From contig NZ_CP022889.1 in the NCBI RefSeq assembly GCF_002269345.1, positions 1,550,001-1,614,000 on the forward strand: DNA of 64,000 nt, given 5' to 3'. Under the pieces are notes generated by a model. It made no database searches, had not been told where the DNA came from, and saw nothing but the letters and a program-made list of their open reading frames with translations. Both the position numbers and the translations under genes were made by a program. Of the stretch, positions 16,143 to 26,394 are shown in pieces. Every line of letters starts with the position of its first letter. Position 1 is the stretch's first letter. The DNA is from Tsuneonella mangrovi (GTDB lineage: Bacteria; Pseudomonadota; Alphaproteobacteria; Sphingomonadales; Sphingomonadaceae).

Positions 16143-17072
16143 TCAGAGGAGCCCGAAGCACCACAGCAGCACGGACTTCTGCCCGTGGATGCGGTTTTCC
16201 GCTTCGTCGAACACTACCGACTGCGCGCTCTCGAACACCTCCTCGGTCACTTCCTCGCCGATATGCGCCGGCAGGCAATGGAGGAAGATCGCGTCGCTCT
16301 TCGCGCGGGCCATCAGCGCGGCATCGACCTGGTACGGCGCCATCGCCGCCAGCTTGTTATGCGCATGGTCCTGGCCCATCGAGACCCACGTATCGGTGAC
16401 GATTACGTCGGCATCGTCGGCCGCCGTGCCGGCATCGTGGGTCAACGTCACGGTCGCCCCGCCGGCACGCGCCATTGCGATGAATTCCTCCTCCGGCTCG
16501 TAGCCCTGCGGTGTCGCGACCCGGACGTTGAACCCAAGCAGCCCGGCCGCCTCGAGGATCGAATGCAGCACATTGTTGCCATCGCCAAACCACGCCAGTT
16601 CGAGCCCTTTAAGGAACTTCCCGTGCTCCTCGATTGCCAGCAGGTCGGCAACGATCTGGCACGGGTGCGAGCGATCGGTCAGCCCATTGATCACCGGGAC
16701 GCTGGCGTGCGCGGCCATTTCCTCGATCTTGGCGTGATCGTCGGTGCGGATCATGATCGCATCGACCATCCGGCTCAGCACACGCGCGGTATCGGCAACA
16801 CTCTCGCCGCGCCCCAGTTGCATCGAGCCCGATTCCATCACCAAGGCGGTGCCGCCCAGTTGGCGCATCGCCATGTCGAAGCTGACCCGGGTGCGGGTCG
16901 AGTTCTTCTCGAAGATCATCGCCAGAACGCGGCCGGCAAGCGGCGCGTCGGTATCCGCCCGACCCTTGGGCCATTCCTTGCGCGCCGCCTTGCGTGCGTG
17001 CCCGTCTGCCAGCATCGCCGCGAGCGCTTCACTTCCCGCGTCGGAGAGGTCGAGTAAGTGCCGTTGGCCCAT
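16143..17072 (-). CDS. argF: Ornithine carbamoyltransferase
   Basis: 309 aa. It catalyses carbamoyl phosphate + ornithine to citrulline in arginine biosynthesis. The carbamoyl-phosphate loop [12 protein letters not shown], the [16 protein letters not shown] ornithine/CP segment, and the HCLPAH motif with the catalytic Cys are all present. The ATG at 17072 overlaps the argD stop (ATGA reading on the minus strand), and a GTG one codon upstream is the alternative. argD-argF pairing is frequent in alphaproteobacteria. No regulatory leader is visible. Confidence 0.96.
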   Translation of the reverse strand: MGQRHLLDLSDAGSEALAAMLADGHARKAARKEWPKGRADTDAPLAGRVLAMIFEKNSTRTRVSFDMAMRQLGGTALVMESGSMQLGRGESVADTARVLSRMVDAIMIRTDDHAKIEEMAAHASVPVINGLTDRSHPCQIVADLLAIEEHGKFLKGLELAWFGDGNNVLHSILEAAGLLGFNVRVATPQGYEPEEEFIAMARAGGATVTLTHDAGTAADDADVIVTDTWVSMGQDHAHNKLAAMAPYQVDAALMARAKSDAIFLHCLPAHIGEEVTEEVFESAQSVVFDEAENRIHGQKSVLLWCFGLL

Positions 17073-18262
17073 CACGCCCCGTCCGGAATCTGGTAGTCGG
17101 CAGCGCCCGCCGACAGCTTATCGAAGAACTCGTCGATTTCGGCATCGCCGACCACCAGCGGGGGCAGCACGCGCAGCGTATTGTCGCCTGCCGCCACGGT
17201 CAGCAAATGGTGATTGTCGCGCAAGTGGACGAAGAACGGACGGCTTTCGACTTTCATCTTGATGCCAAGCATCAGGCCCTTGCCGCGCACGAGCTCGAAC
17301 AGGTCGGGATAGTTGCCGATGAACTGTTCGAGCCGGGCGCGGATCCGTTCGCCCTTCTCGCGCACTTCGGTGAGAAATTCATCGTTCGCGACGGCATCCA
17401 TCACCGCCATTCCGGCGGCCATCGCCAGCGGGTTGCCGCCATAAGTCGAACCGTGGGTGCCGAACACCATGCCGCGTGCGGCCTTCTCGGTCGCAAGGCA
17501 CGCGCCGAGCGGGAAGCCGCCGCCGATACCCTTGGCGGTAGCCATGATGTCGGGCTCGATACCGTACTGCTCGTAAGCGTAGAACGTGCCGCTGCGCGCG
17601 ACGCCGCACTGTACTTCGTCGAGCACGAGCATCAGGTCGTGCTCGTCGGCCAGCTGGCGCAGCCCCTGCATGAATTCATCCGAAGCCGGGCGGATTCCAC
17701 CCTCGCCCTGGATCGGTTCGACCAGGAATCCAGCGGTGTTCGGCCCCATCTGCGCCTTGGCGCTCTCGAGGTCGTCGAACTCGGCATATTTGAACCCGGC
17801 GAGCAGCGGCAGGAAGCCCTTGTGCATCTTCTCCTGGTTCGACGCGCTGATGGTCGCCATCGTCCGCCCGTGGAAGGCGTTCTTGAACGTGATCAGTTCG
17901 TACTTGTCGTCATTGCCGACGCTTTGGTGATAGGCGCGCGCGGTCTTGATCGCGGCTTCGACCGCTTCGGCACCCGAATTGGTGAAGAACACCGTATCAG
18001 CAAAGGTCATGTCGACCAGCCGCTGCGCCAGGGCCTCGCCCTGCGGGCTGCCGTAGAGGTTGGAAACGTGCATCAGCGTTTCGGCCTGCTTCTGGATCGC
18101 ACCGATCAACCCTGCGTGGCTATGGCCCAGCAGGTTGACCGCGATCCCACTGGCGAAATCGAGGTAGCGGGTGCCGTCTTCGTCGATCAGATGGCAGTGC
18201 TCACCGCGCACGGGACGCACGCCGCACCGGGGATAGACGGGCATGAGCGGAGTGATCGACAT
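17072..18262 (-). CDS. argD: Acetylornithine/succinyldiaminopimelate aminotransferase
   Basis: 396 aa. A class III PLP aminotransferase that converts N-acetylglutamate semialdehyde to N-acetylornithine. AAGGA is eight bases before ATG 18262, which gives [15 protein letters not shown]; upstream in-frame ATGs are less well placed. Motifs: [29 protein letters not shown] and the PLP lysine in [14 protein letters not shown]. The gene leads the argDF pair and overlaps argF. An inverted repeat that probably ends the upstream cold-shock gene sits just before it. Confidence 0.96.
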   Translation of the reverse strand: MSITPLMPVYPRCGVRPVRGEHCHLIDEDGTRYLDFASGIAVNLLGHSHAGLIGAIQKQAETLMHVSNLYGSPQGEALAQRLVDMTFADTVFFTNSGAEAVEAAIKTARAYHQSVGNDDKYELITFKNAFHGRTMATISASNQEKMHKGFLPLLAGFKYAEFDDLESAKAQMGPNTAGFLVEPIQGEGGIRPASDEFMQGLRQLADEHDLMLVLDEVQCGVARSGTFYAYEQYGIEPDIMATAKGIGGGFPLGACLATEKAARGMVFGTHGSTYGGNPLAMAAGMAVMDAVANDEFLTEVREKGERIRARLEQFIGNYPDLFELVRGKGLMLGIKMKVESRPFFVHLRDNHHLLTVAAGDNTLRVLPPLVVGDAEIDEFFDKLSAGAADYQIPDGA

Positions 18263-18309
18263 CGGCATATTCCTTGACCAAGAGACGGGTAACGAGAAAC
18301 GAAACGACA

Positions 18310-18338
18310 AATGGCGGCCCCGCATTGGAGCCGCCATT
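18310..18338 (-). terminator. Probable terminator of the cold-shock gene
   Basis: A 9-bp perfect stem, AATGGCGGC / GCCGCCATT, with an 11-base loop. Read on the minus strand it is followed by TTGTCGTTTCGTTTC. It lies 57 bases past the cold-shock stop and about 48 bases before the argD start. Confidence 0.6.
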
Positions 18339-18394
18339 CGCACCGTTTAGGTAGTTGCGTCGCCGCGGTCAAACCACCGCGGTTTCGCCGGAGA

Positions 18395-19153
18395 TCATTC
18401 CTGGACGGGCACCAGGTTGACCGCCGAATATTTCCCTCGTCGATCGACTTCGAGATCGAACTCGAAGCGCTCACCCTCGTTGATCGTCGACAGGCCCGAA
18501 CGTTCGATCGCACTGATATGCACGAACGCATCCGGCTGGCCGTCGTCACGCACGAGGAAGCCGAAGCCCTTGGTGCCGTTGAAGAACTTGACCGTTCCGG
18601 TAGCCTTTTCGCCGGTCAGTTCGCGGCGCGGCTTTTCCACACGGCTCTCGACAGCAATTACGTCGCCAACGACCTGCAGGTCCTGCGCGGAAATCTTGCC
18701 GCCACGATCGACCAGGTTGAATTCCAGCTCCTGTCCTTCGGCGAGGCCCTCAAGGCCCGCGCGCTCGACTGCGCTGATGTGGACGAACACGTCCTCGCCG
18801 CCGCCATCCTGCGCGATGAAACCGAAGCCTTTCTGGCCGTTGAAGAACTTGACCGTGCCCTTGCCGGTGCCGACGACTTGCGGGGGCATGCGGTTGAAAC
18901 CGCCACCGCCACCACCGCCGCCGCCTGAACGGCCGCCACCAAATCCGCCGCCGCGATTGCCGCCGCCGCCAAACCGGTCGCCACCGCCACCGCCACCGCC
19001 AAAACGATCGCCGCCACCGCCGAAACGGTCGCCGCCGCCGAAATTGTCGCGTGGGGGGAAACTGTCCTGACCGCCGCCAAAGGGATCGAAACCGTCTTCG
19101 CCAAATCCGTCGCGCTTGTCCCGGCCGCGGCGGCGCCCTCTATCATAACCCAT
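18395..19153 (-). CDS. Tandem cold-shock-domain RNA-binding protein with Gly-rich N-terminus
   Basis: 252 aa. Residues 1-~88 are a low-complexity RGG/FGGG-type region (repeated GGGDRFGGG units). Two cold-shock domains follow, each with [14 protein letters not shown] and [11 protein letters not shown] or [11 protein letters not shown], covering ~95-165 and ~183-252. They are joined by a basic linker ([13 protein letters not shown]). It is a nucleic-acid chaperone/RNA-binding protein in the cytoplasm. Two-domain versions are typical of alphaproteobacteria, but an extended glycine-rich N-tail is less usual. It has its own terminator and is divergent from terC. Confidence 0.9.
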   Translation of the reverse strand: MGYDRGRRRGRDKRDGFGEDGFDPFGGGQDSFPPRDNFGGGDRFGGGGDRFGGGGGGGDRFGGGGNRGGGFGGGRSGGGGGGGGGFNRMPPQVVGTGKGTVKFFNGQKGFGFIAQDGGGEDVFVHISAVERAGLEGLAEGQELEFNLVDRGGKISAQDLQVVGDVIAVESRVEKPRRELTGEKATGTVKFFNGTKGFGFLVRDDGQPDAFVHISAIERSGLSTINEGERFEFDLEVDRRGKYSAVNLVPVQE

Positions 19154-19420
19154 AGTGTGAAACGTGCCTTCGTATTACTCGCCGCCCGGAATCCCTCCCC
19201 CAATCGGCGCGGGCGGTGCGCCACGGGCCGATGCGATTCGCGCCGTGGCACGATTCACACCGTTCAATCGGCGGCGGCATATAGCGCAAACCTGTGAGGT
19301 TAGCGAATTAATTCGCGGAATCGCTAGATGTGGCGTTTGCACTCGGGCGGCAGGCGGTTCCGGCGCTGGCTGTCGAGTTCGCTTGCCTCTCATCGTTCCG
19401 CGCGGCATGGCAGGCATCAA

Positions 19421-20215
19421 ATGGAAATCTTGGCCCTCCTTTCCGATCCCGGCGCGTGGCTCGCGCTGCTGACCCTGATCGCGCTCGAAGTCGTACTGGG
19501 GATCGACAATCTGGTATTTATTGCCATTCTTTCCAACAAGTTGCCAGAAGAGCAGCAATCACGCGCGCGGCGCATCGGGCTCGCACTGGCGTTGATCATG
19601 CGGATCGCCCTGTTGCTGTTGATCGGCTGGCTGGTAACGCTGCAGGCCACATTGTTCGACCTCGGCCTGCACGGTGCGCCGGGGCCGCATGGTGAGGCCA
19701 CCTTCGAAACCGCGTTTTCCGGACGCGACCTGATCCTGCTGGCCGGCGGACTGTTCCTTTTGTGGAAGGCGACCAAGGAAATTCACCACTCGATGTCGCC
19801 GGAAGACGAATCGGGCGACCTGCTCGACAAGTCTCCCGCGAAGGCAGTGGCGCAGCTGACATTCTCCAGCGCGATCGCGCAGATCATCGCGCTCGACCTG
19901 GTATTCTCGATCGATTCGATCCTGACGGCGGTGGGCATGACCGACGAGGTTGCGATCATGGTCGCTGCGGTGGTGATTACCGTCACAATCATGCTGTTCG
20001 CCGCCGATCCGCTCGCCCGGTTCATCGAGCGCAACCCGACGCTTGTTATGCTGGCGCTGGCGTTCCTGGTGATGATCGGCTTCGTACTGATTGCCGACGC
20101 GTTCGGGGTCCATGTGCCCAAGGGCTATATCTACGCGGCGATGGGATTTTCGGTCGCGGTAGAGATGCTCAACATTGCGCAGCGCAATCGCCGCATGAAA
20201 GGAAAGCGGGCATGA
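19421..20215 (+). CDS. TerC-family integral membrane protein
   Basis: 264 aa from ATG 19421; the upstream in-frame ATG (19328) adds an arginine-rich stretch unlike the family. The family signatures [15 protein letters not shown] and the internal repeat [18 protein letters not shown] carry conserved acidic residues within membrane helices. Seven or so helices are expected. TerC proteins are linked to manganese export and metal loading of exported proteins, and some to tellurite resistance. There is no ter operon nearby, so metal homeostasis is the better guess. The stop overlaps the next gene (ATGA). Confidence 0.9.
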   Translation: MEILALLSDPGAWLALLTLIALEVVLGIDNLVFIAILSNKLPEEQQSRARRIGLALALIMRIALLLLIGWLVTLQATLFDLGLHGAPGPHGEATFETAFSGRDLILLAGGLFLLWKATKEIHHSMSPEDESGDLLDKSPAKAVAQLTFSSAIAQIIALDLVFSIDSILTAVGMTDEVAIMVAAVVITVTIMLFAADPLARFIERNPTLVMLALAFLVMIGFVLIADAFGVHVPKGYIYAAMGFSVAVEMLNIAQRNRRMKGKRA

Positions 20216-20649
20216 GCCAGTTTCGCCGCCTGTCCGACACGGTGCTTGCTAGCCCACAAATTTCGGTCGCCGACGTGTCGGCCGCACAAGCGCAAGGCGT
20301 CAGGCTGATCGTCAACAACCGGCCCGAGGGCGAAAGCGCGGACCAGGTTCCCGGCGCAATGATCGAAGCCGCCGCGCGCGCGGCGGGGATCGCCTATCTC
20401 GCGATTCCCGTGACTCATGCCGGGTTCAGCATGCCACAGGTCGAAGCAATGGCCGAGGCGCTGGCGGGGGCGGAAGGACCGGTGCTGGCGTATTGCCGAT
20501 CGGGCACCCGATCGACCCTGCTGTGGGCGCTTGCACAGGCCAGCACGGGTGCCGAGCCCGGCGCGCTGTTCGCTGCGGCCGCTGAAGCGGGTTACGATCT
20601 TACGCCGATTTCTCCGGCGCTCGACGCCCTGGCGGCAGCGAACCGATAA
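20212..20649 (+). CDS. TIGR01244/DUF442 sulfurtransferase-like phosphatase
   Basis: 145 aa, ATG overlapping terC by four bases. The beta-lactamase-hydrolase-associated (DUF442, Blh N-domain) family is recognised by [25 protein letters not shown] and the P-loop [14 protein letters not shown], whose Cys and Arg form a tyrosine-phosphatase-like active site. Related proteins act in sulfide oxidation or are annotated as sulfur transferases; the substrate is unknown here. Coupling to TerC suggests a shared transcript, not necessarily a shared pathway. Confidence 0.85.
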   Translation: MSQFRRLSDTVLASPQISVADVSAAQAQGVRLIVNNRPEGESADQVPGAMIEAAARAAGIAYLAIPVTHAGFSMPQVEAMAEALAGAEGPVLAYCRSGTRSTLLWALAQASTGAEPGALFAAAAEAGYDLTPISPALDALAAANR

Positions 20650-21045
20650 ATGGAAGCAAAGCTGATCCAGCTTGGCGCTTCGCTGCTGGCGATACTGGCG
20701 CTCGCCTGGATCGCCTATCGGCTCCACCTGGGCGGAGATGCCCGCATCCGCAACGAAGCCGACGCGCGGCGGCTGGCCGACGAAGCGGTGAGCGGTTTCG
20801 TGCCGGTCGACTTCGCTATCGACCGCGCAGGATATGCGGCGCTGCTGCGCGATGCAGCCGGGCGCGTGCTGCTGCTTCGCCGTCACGGCGCACACTTTGC
20901 GGGGCGACTGCTCGACGGGCACACCGCTTCGCGGCTCGACCAGCAGTTCCTGACTATCGGCACCAGTGACAAACGGTTCGGCAGCGTGACGCTCGACCTG
21001 GGGCCGCAGGCACAGGCTTGGGCAGCGAGCCTGCGGCGCGTATAG
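20650..21045 (+). CDS. Uncharacterised single-span membrane protein
   Basis: 131 aa, ATG immediately after the previous stop. One N-terminal membrane helix (IQLGASLLAILALAWIAYRLHL) anchors a roughly 105-residue cytoplasmic or periplasmic domain. That domain has regular strands (VPVDFAIDRAGYAALLRDAAGRVLLLRRHGAHFAG, then FGSVTLDLG). I do not recognise a characterised family. The operon position between DUF442 and a sterol-desaturase-like enzyme gives no firm clue. Confidence 0.7.
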   Translation: MEAKLIQLGASLLAILALAWIAYRLHLGGDARIRNEADARRLADEAVSGFVPVDFAIDRAGYAALLRDAAGRVLLLRRHGAHFAGRLLDGHTASRLDQQFLTIGTSDKRFGSVTLDLGPQAQAWAASLRRV

Positions 21046-21055
21046 GATCTTCGCC

Positions 21056-22003
21056 ATGCCCAGCTTCAACCCAGTCGATTACGCCGTGCCCGGATTCGTC
21101 CTGCTGGTTCTTGTCGAGATGGTCTGGGCGGCCAAGCAACGCCACGAAGCCTACGAGCCGCGCGACACCCTTACCAGCCTCGCGATGGGGCTCGGCAGCA
21201 CGGTCGCCGGGGTGCTGACCGGCGGGGTCGTGATCGCGCTGTTCATGGCGCTATGGCAGTTTCGGCTATTCGATATCGGCTGGGCCTGGTGGGCCTGGCC
21301 GCTGTGCTTCGTGCTCGACGATTTCGCCTACTACCTGTTCCACCGCGCGGCACACCGGGTGCGCTGGTTCTGGGCCAGCCACGTCAACCACCATTCGAGC
21401 CAACACTACAACCTCTCGACCGCGCTGCGCCAGACGTGGACCGGGTTCTTCGCGGCAAACTTCCTGTTCCGCGCGCCGTTGGCGCTGATCGGGTTCCACC
21501 CGGGGATGATTGCGATCGTCGGCGGGTTCAACCTGATCTACCAGTTCTGGATCCACACCGAAGCGATCGGGCGGATGCCGCGCTGGTTCGAAGCAGTGAT
21601 GAATACCCCGAGCCACCACCGGGTGCACCATGCGACCAACCCGCGCTATCTCGACCGCAATTATGCCGGGGTGTTCATCGTGTGGGACCGTATGCTCGGC
21701 ACGTTCGAGCCCGAGGTGTTCCCGGAAGAAGGCGGCGAACCGATCCGCTATGGCATCGTCAAGCAGCTCGGCAGCTTCAACCTGCTGCACGCGGTGTTCC
21801 ACGAATGGATCGCGATGCTGGCCGACCTGTGGCGCGCACCGTGGCGGCACAAGCTCGCATACCTGGTCAAACCGCCCGGGTGGAGCCACGATGGCAGCCG
21901 CGAGAGCTCGGACACGATCCGCGCGCGTTGGCGCGAACGGCAATCGCAAGCGCAAACCGTTTCATCGGAAAACCCGATTGCGGGCCATAGCGAAGCGGCC
22001 TAG
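21056..22003 (+). CDS. Sterol desaturase/fatty acid hydroxylase family protein
   Basis: 315 aa membrane di-iron enzyme. All histidine boxes are present: HRAAHR, HVNHHSSQHYN and NTPSHHRVHHATNPRYLDRNY. Several hydrophobic helices lie in the first 120 residues. The family hydroxylates or desaturates lipids (sterols, fatty acids, carotenoids, ceramides). In sphingomonads lipid or hopanoid substrates are plausible, but the target cannot be assigned. Ten bases separate it from the gene before, and a GMC oxidoreductase follows after 62 bases. Confidence 0.9.
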   Translation: MPSFNPVDYAVPGFVLLVLVEMVWAAKQRHEAYEPRDTLTSLAMGLGSTVAGVLTGGVVIALFMALWQFRLFDIGWAWWAWPLCFVLDDFAYYLFHRAAHRVRWFWASHVNHHSSQHYNLSTALRQTWTGFFAANFLFRAPLALIGFHPGMIAIVGGFNLIYQFWIHTEAIGRMPRWFEAVMNTPSHHRVHHATNPRYLDRNYAGVFIVWDRMLGTFEPEVFPEEGGEPIRYGIVKQLGSFNLLHAVFHEWIAMLADLWRAPWRHKLAYLVKPPGWSHDGSRESSDTIRARWRERQSQAQTVSSENPIAGHSEAA

Positions 22004-22065
22004 CGAGATTCCTCGTTGCGCTATCGCCCATGTGGCGACTTGAGCGCCGAGAGGAGCAGGCAGGC

Positions 22066-23649
22066 ATGGACGAATTCGACGTCATCGTGATTGGCGGCGG
22101 CAGCGGCGGCAGCGCCGTGGCCGGGCGGCTGGCGGAGGCGGGCAAGAGCGTGTGCCTGCTCGAGGCCGGTCCGCGCAACAACACGGTGATCATCAAGACG
22201 CCCGGCTTCATGCCGTTCATCCGCGACAAGTCGAACTATCGCTTCGAGACCGTACCGCAGAAGGGCCTGAATGGACGGATCGGCTACCAGCCGCGCGGAC
22301 GCGGGCTCGGCGGATCGAGCGCGATCAACGCGATGGTCTATATCCGCGGCAACCGGTGGGACTACGACAACTGGGCCGCGCTCGGCTGCACCGGGTGGAG
22401 CTACGATGATGTGCTTCCCTACTTCAAGCGCGCCGAGCACAATGTGCGCGGGACCGACGATTTCCACGGCGCCAGCGGTCCGCTGTGGGTCAGCGACCAG
22501 CATTCGGTGAACCCGGGCAGTCGCGCCTTCATTGAAGCAGCAACCCAGCTCCAGCTGCCGCACAACCGCGACTTCAACGCCGAAAAGCAGGACGGCTTCG
22601 GGCTCTACCAGGTAACCCAGAAGGACGGCGAGCGCTGGTCCGCCGCGCGCGCCTATGTCGAACCGATGCGCTCCCACAGCAATCTCGACATCCGCATCGG
22701 CGTGACAGTGCAGCGGATCGAGATCGCCGACGGGCGTGCCAAGGGTGTGACATACACCGTTGGCGGCAAGGAGCGCACGCTCTCGGCGCGGGGCGGCGTG
22801 GTGCTGTCTGCCGGGGCGTTCAATTCGCCGCAGGTACTTATGCTGTCCGGCATCGGGCCGGCGGAGCACCTCAAGGACCACGGAATCGACGTGGTCGCAG
22901 ATGTCGCTGCGGTCGGCTCGGACCTCCAGGATCACCCTGATTACGTTTCAAGCTGGTCGACCAAGAGCACCGACTTCTTCGGCACCAGCCTGAAGGGCAC
23001 ACTACGTATGGCCGGAGCGATTATCGAACACCGTCGCAAGCGTAGCGGACCGATGACGACGCCGTTTGCCGAGGCTGGGGGTTTCTGGAAGGTGATGGAC
23101 GATGCCCCCGCACCCGACGTGCAATGGCATTTCGTCCCGGCGATGCTCGAGGACCATGGCCGCACACAAGTGAAGGGCCACGGGTTCTCGCTGCACGCGT
23201 GCGTCCTGCGTCCGGAAAGCCGCGGGACCGTGCGATTGCAATCGCGCGAGGCGAGCGATGCTCCGCTGATTGATCCCAATTTCCTCGACGAAGACCGCGA
23301 TATCGCGGTGATGCGCGCTGGCGTGCGGCTATCGCACCGGATTGCCGCGGCCCCTGCGATGGCGGCCTACGATCCGCAGGACCGCCACCCGGTCGACATC
23401 GAGAATGACGACGCGCTCGACGACCTGATCCGCAGCCGCGCCGACACCGTCTATCACCCTGTCGGCACCTGCCGCATGGGGGGCGATGAGGCCAGCGTGG
23501 TCGATCCCACGCTCAAGGTGCGCGCGGTCGACGGATTATGGGTCGCCGATGCCTCGATCATGCCGCGGCTTGTCAGCGGCAACACCAACGCGCCCAGCAT
23601 CATGATCGGCGAACGCTGTGCCGATTTCGTGAAGGCGGAATTAGCCTAG
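22066..23649 (+). CDS. GMC-family FAD oxidoreductase (choline dehydrogenase-like)
   Basis: 527 aa, ATG 22066 with GAGGAG nine bases upstream. Rossmann FAD motif FDVIVIGGGSGGSAVAGRLAE at the N-terminus, followed by the GMC signature GRGLGGSSAINAMVYIRGN. GMC signature 2 appears in SAGAFNSPQVLMLSGIG. The C-terminal active-site region has YHPVGTCRMG and NTNAPSIMIGER. These enzymes oxidise primary alcohols (choline, long-chain or polyethylene-glycol alcohols). With no bet genes nearby the substrate stays open. Cofactor is non-covalent FAD, cytoplasmic. Confidence 0.93.
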   Translation: MDEFDVIVIGGGSGGSAVAGRLAEAGKSVCLLEAGPRNNTVIIKTPGFMPFIRDKSNYRFETVPQKGLNGRIGYQPRGRGLGGSSAINAMVYIRGNRWDYDNWAALGCTGWSYDDVLPYFKRAEHNVRGTDDFHGASGPLWVSDQHSVNPGSRAFIEAATQLQLPHNRDFNAEKQDGFGLYQVTQKDGERWSAARAYVEPMRSHSNLDIRIGVTVQRIEIADGRAKGVTYTVGGKERTLSARGGVVLSAGAFNSPQVLMLSGIGPAEHLKDHGIDVVADVAAVGSDLQDHPDYVSSWSTKSTDFFGTSLKGTLRMAGAIIEHRRKRSGPMTTPFAEAGGFWKVMDDAPAPDVQWHFVPAMLEDHGRTQVKGHGFSLHACVLRPESRGTVRLQSREASDAPLIDPNFLDEDRDIAVMRAGVRLSHRIAAAPAMAAYDPQDRHPVDIENDDALDDLIRSRADTVYHPVGTCRMGGDEASVVDPTLKVRAVDGLWVADASIMPRLVSGNTNAPSIMIGERCADFVKAELA

Positions 23650-23700
23650 TCACTTCATTTCGTGCGCGCCTGCGCCGCCTCAGCAATTTTGCGACCCAAA

Positions 23701-23733
23701 CAAAAAGGGGGCCGGAGCGGCTGGCTCCGGCCC
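23701..23733 (-). terminator. Terminator of glnK-amt
   Basis: A 10-bp stem, GGGCCGGAGC / GCTCCGGCCC (23709-23718 and 23724-23733). On the minus strand it is followed by CCTTTTTG. It lies beyond the amt stop and converges on the GMC gene. Confidence 0.85.
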
Positions 23734-23767
23734 TTGAAAGGCGTTGTTCGCAGGAGGAACATCTGAT

Positions 23768-23814
23768 GGCGGGCCCGGGGGAGTAGGAGAGGAGAGAGGT
23801 CCCCCGGCCCCGCC
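23768..23814 (-). terminator. Second GC-rich hairpin after amt
   Basis: A 15-bp stem with a single mismatch (arms 23768-23782 and 23800-23814), loop about 17 bases, purine-rich on the + strand. It starts about ten bases after the amt stop and precedes the canonical terminator. It may stabilise the mRNA or act as a tandem terminator. Confidence 0.55.
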
Positions 23815-23824
23815 AAACTGGTGA

Positions 23825-25150
23825 TTAGTTGTAGGCGCGTTCTCCGTGTTCGCCGATGTCGAGACCTTCCTGCTCGACTTCGGGGGAGACCCGCAGCCCG
23901 GTGACTGCCTTGGCGATGTAGATCGCGATCGCGGTCCCGATGGCGGCGATAGCGATGGTCGCAACGACGGTCTGGAGCTGGATCCACACCTGGGCACCGA
24001 TGCCGACCGATCCGTCGCCCGGACCGCCAAGCAGCGGCGAGTAGACGATGCCGGTGCCGATCGCGCCAACCATTCCGCCCACACCGTGGATGCCGAAGGT
24101 ATCGAGAGCGTCATCGTAGCCGAGGGCGCCCTTGAGCTTGGAAACCGCGAAGTAGCAGATGATCGCGACGACGAAGCCGAGCACGATCGCGCCGAACGGA
24201 CCCGAGTTACCGGCTGCCGGAGTGACCGCAACGAGACCGGCGATGATGCCCGAGCAGAAACCCAGGGCCGAACCCTTGTGGCCCATCAGGCGTTCCATCA
24301 CCATCCAGCCGATGCCGGCCGCGGCGGTGGCAACAAAGGTATTGATCATTGCCAGACCGGCAGAGCCATTGGCTTCGAGCGCCGAACCGGCGTTGAAGCC
24401 GAACCAACCCACCCACAGCAGGCCGGTGCCCACGCTGGTCAGCGTCAGGCTGTGCGGCGGCATCGGCTCTTCGGGATAGCCCTTGCGCTTGCCGAGGATG
24501 ATGCACGCGACCAGCGCCGAGACGCCCGAGTTGATGTGAACCACGGTACCACCGGCGAAGTCCAGGGCGCCAAGTTCGAGGAAGTGGCCGTTGCCCGCCC
24601 ACACCATGTGCGCGATCGGGAAATAGACGATCGTCAGCCATACGACTGCGAAAACCATCACCGCCGAGAACTTGATGCGCTCGACAACCGAGCCCAACAC
24701 AAGGGCCACGGTGATCGCGGCAAAGGTCATCTGGAAGCAGATGAACACGTATTCGCTGATCACTACGCCATCTGTGAATGTCGGCGCGGTGCTGTCTTGC
24801 GTCACTCCGTGAAGGAATGCCTTGCCGAACCCGGAGATGAAGCCATTACCGCCGTCACCAAAGGATTCGGTGTAGCCCCACATCACCCAGATGAGCATGG
24901 TCAGCGCGGCGACCGCGCCGACCTGTGTCATGACCGAGAGCATGTTCTTCGAACGGGCGAGGCCGCCGTAAAACAGGGCAAGACCCGGCACGATCATCAT
25001 CAGCACGAGCAAGGTGGAAGTCATCATCCAGGCGTTGTTGCCCGGATCAGGCACAGGAGCGGCGGCAGCGGCCTCCTGCGCGAAAGCGGCGGTTGCGACG
25101 AGCATCGAGGCCCCGATGGCCCCCGCGCCGCACAGCAATTTGCGGATCAT
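23825..25150 (-). CDS. amt: Ammonium transporter
   Basis: 441 aa from ATG 25150, which has AGGGG seven bases upstream. A cleavable leader (LLCGAGAIGASMLVATAAFA) is followed by about eleven membrane helices. Amt features: PGLALFYGGLARSKNMLSV, WFGFNAGSAL, and the pore-histidine regions PPHSLTLTSVG and DTFGIHGVGGMVGAIG. It conducts NH3/NH4+ into the cell and is blocked by GlnK. It follows glnK by 29 bases in one operon, driven by the sigma-54-type promoter upstream of glnK. Confidence 0.96.
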   Translation of the reverse strand: MIRKLLCGAGAIGASMLVATAAFAQEAAAAAPVPDPGNNAWMMTSTLLVLMMIVPGLALFYGGLARSKNMLSVMTQVGAVAALTMLIWVMWGYTESFGDGGNGFISGFGKAFLHGVTQDSTAPTFTDGVVISEYVFICFQMTFAAITVALVLGSVVERIKFSAVMVFAVVWLTIVYFPIAHMVWAGNGHFLELGALDFAGGTVVHINSGVSALVACIILGKRKGYPEEPMPPHSLTLTSVGTGLLWVGWFGFNAGSALEANGSAGLAMINTFVATAAAGIGWMVMERLMGHKGSALGFCSGIIAGLVAVTPAAGNSGPFGAIVLGFVVAIICYFAVSKLKGALGYDDALDTFGIHGVGGMVGAIGTGIVYSPLLGGPGDGSVGIGAQVWIQLQTVVATIAIAAIGTAIAIYIAKAVTGLRVSPEVEQEGLDIGEHGERAYN

Positions 25151-25179
25151 AGTCAAACCCCTCATGTCGATGAGCGCGC

Positions 25180-25590
<411 letters not shown>

Positions 25591-25668
25591 TCATGCACGA
25601 TTCCGGCGCATTAGCTCTTTGGTAAGGAAGATTTCGGTTCGGTTACTGCCCATAAAATAAGCTATTGC

Positions 25669-26370
25669 CTATTTTGCGGGCAGTACAAGCTCCGCCCAGA
25701 CCGGAAGGTGGTCCGACGCCTGCGCGGCCAGTGCGCTATGGTGCACTCCGTGATCGAGCAAACGCCAGTCGTGCGAGGCGATGATCCGGTCGATCTGGGC
25801 GAGCGGCTGGCGGCTGGGGAAGCTGCGGCCGGGAACCAGCGACTGCCAATGCGGACCAAATTCGCGCATCGCCCCGGTCGCCTTGCCCCACTGATTGAAG
25901 TCACCCATCAGCACCGTCGGGCAATGCCCGTCGCAATCGCCCAAGTGATCGAGGATCGCACGCACCTGGTCGCGCCGCCGGAGACCGGACAGATCGAGAT
26001 GCATCCCGACCACCCGTAGATGCTGCCCATCGACTGTGAAATCACCGCGCACCGCCCCGCGCGGTTCGAGCGTAGGCAGTTCGAGTGGATGCGCTTCGAG
26101 CAATTCGAAGCCGCGCCGCACCAGCAAGGCATTGCCGTGCCAACCTAGGCTGCGCGGCCTTCGCCCGACGGGAAGCGGGCGCCAGGGAGAGTCGTCCAAA
26201 GCGCTGCGCTCGATCACGCTGGCCCGCTCACCCAACCGGCGGTCGCATTCCTGCAATGCGATCACATCGGCATCGAGCTCGCGCAGGACAGCGATGATCC
26301 TCTCGCCATCGCGCCGCCCGTCGGTGCCGACAGCCTTGTGGATGTTGTAGCTGGCGAATTTGAGTCGCAC
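25669..26370 (-). CDS. Endonuclease/exonuclease/phosphatase-family hydrolase
   Basis: 233 aa, GTG start. The DNase I-like fold is shown by the start FASYNIHKAVG, the metal-binding Glu in IALQECDRR, the GDFNQWG motif, and the final SDHLPVWAEL. The short length and lack of a membrane anchor resemble the family of small EEP hydrolases often sitting beside cardiolipin or lipid genes, with metal-dependent phosphodiesterase activity. The exact substrate is not determinable. A PNPOx-like gene lies 24 bases upstream on the same strand. Confidence 0.88.
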   Translation of the reverse strand: MRLKFASYNIHKAVGTDGRRDGERIIAVLRELDADVIALQECDRRLGERASVIERSALDDSPWRPLPVGRRPRSLGWHGNALLVRRGFELLEAHPLELPTLEPRGAVRGDFTVDGQHLRVVGMHLDLSGLRRRDQVRAILDHLGDCDGHCPTVLMGDFNQWGKATGAMREFGPHWQSLVPGRSFPSRQPLAQIDRIIASHDWRLLDHGVHHSALAAQASDHLPVWAELVLPAK

Positions 26371-26394
26371 GCCGCCGTTCGTTGTCAGCGCGCC

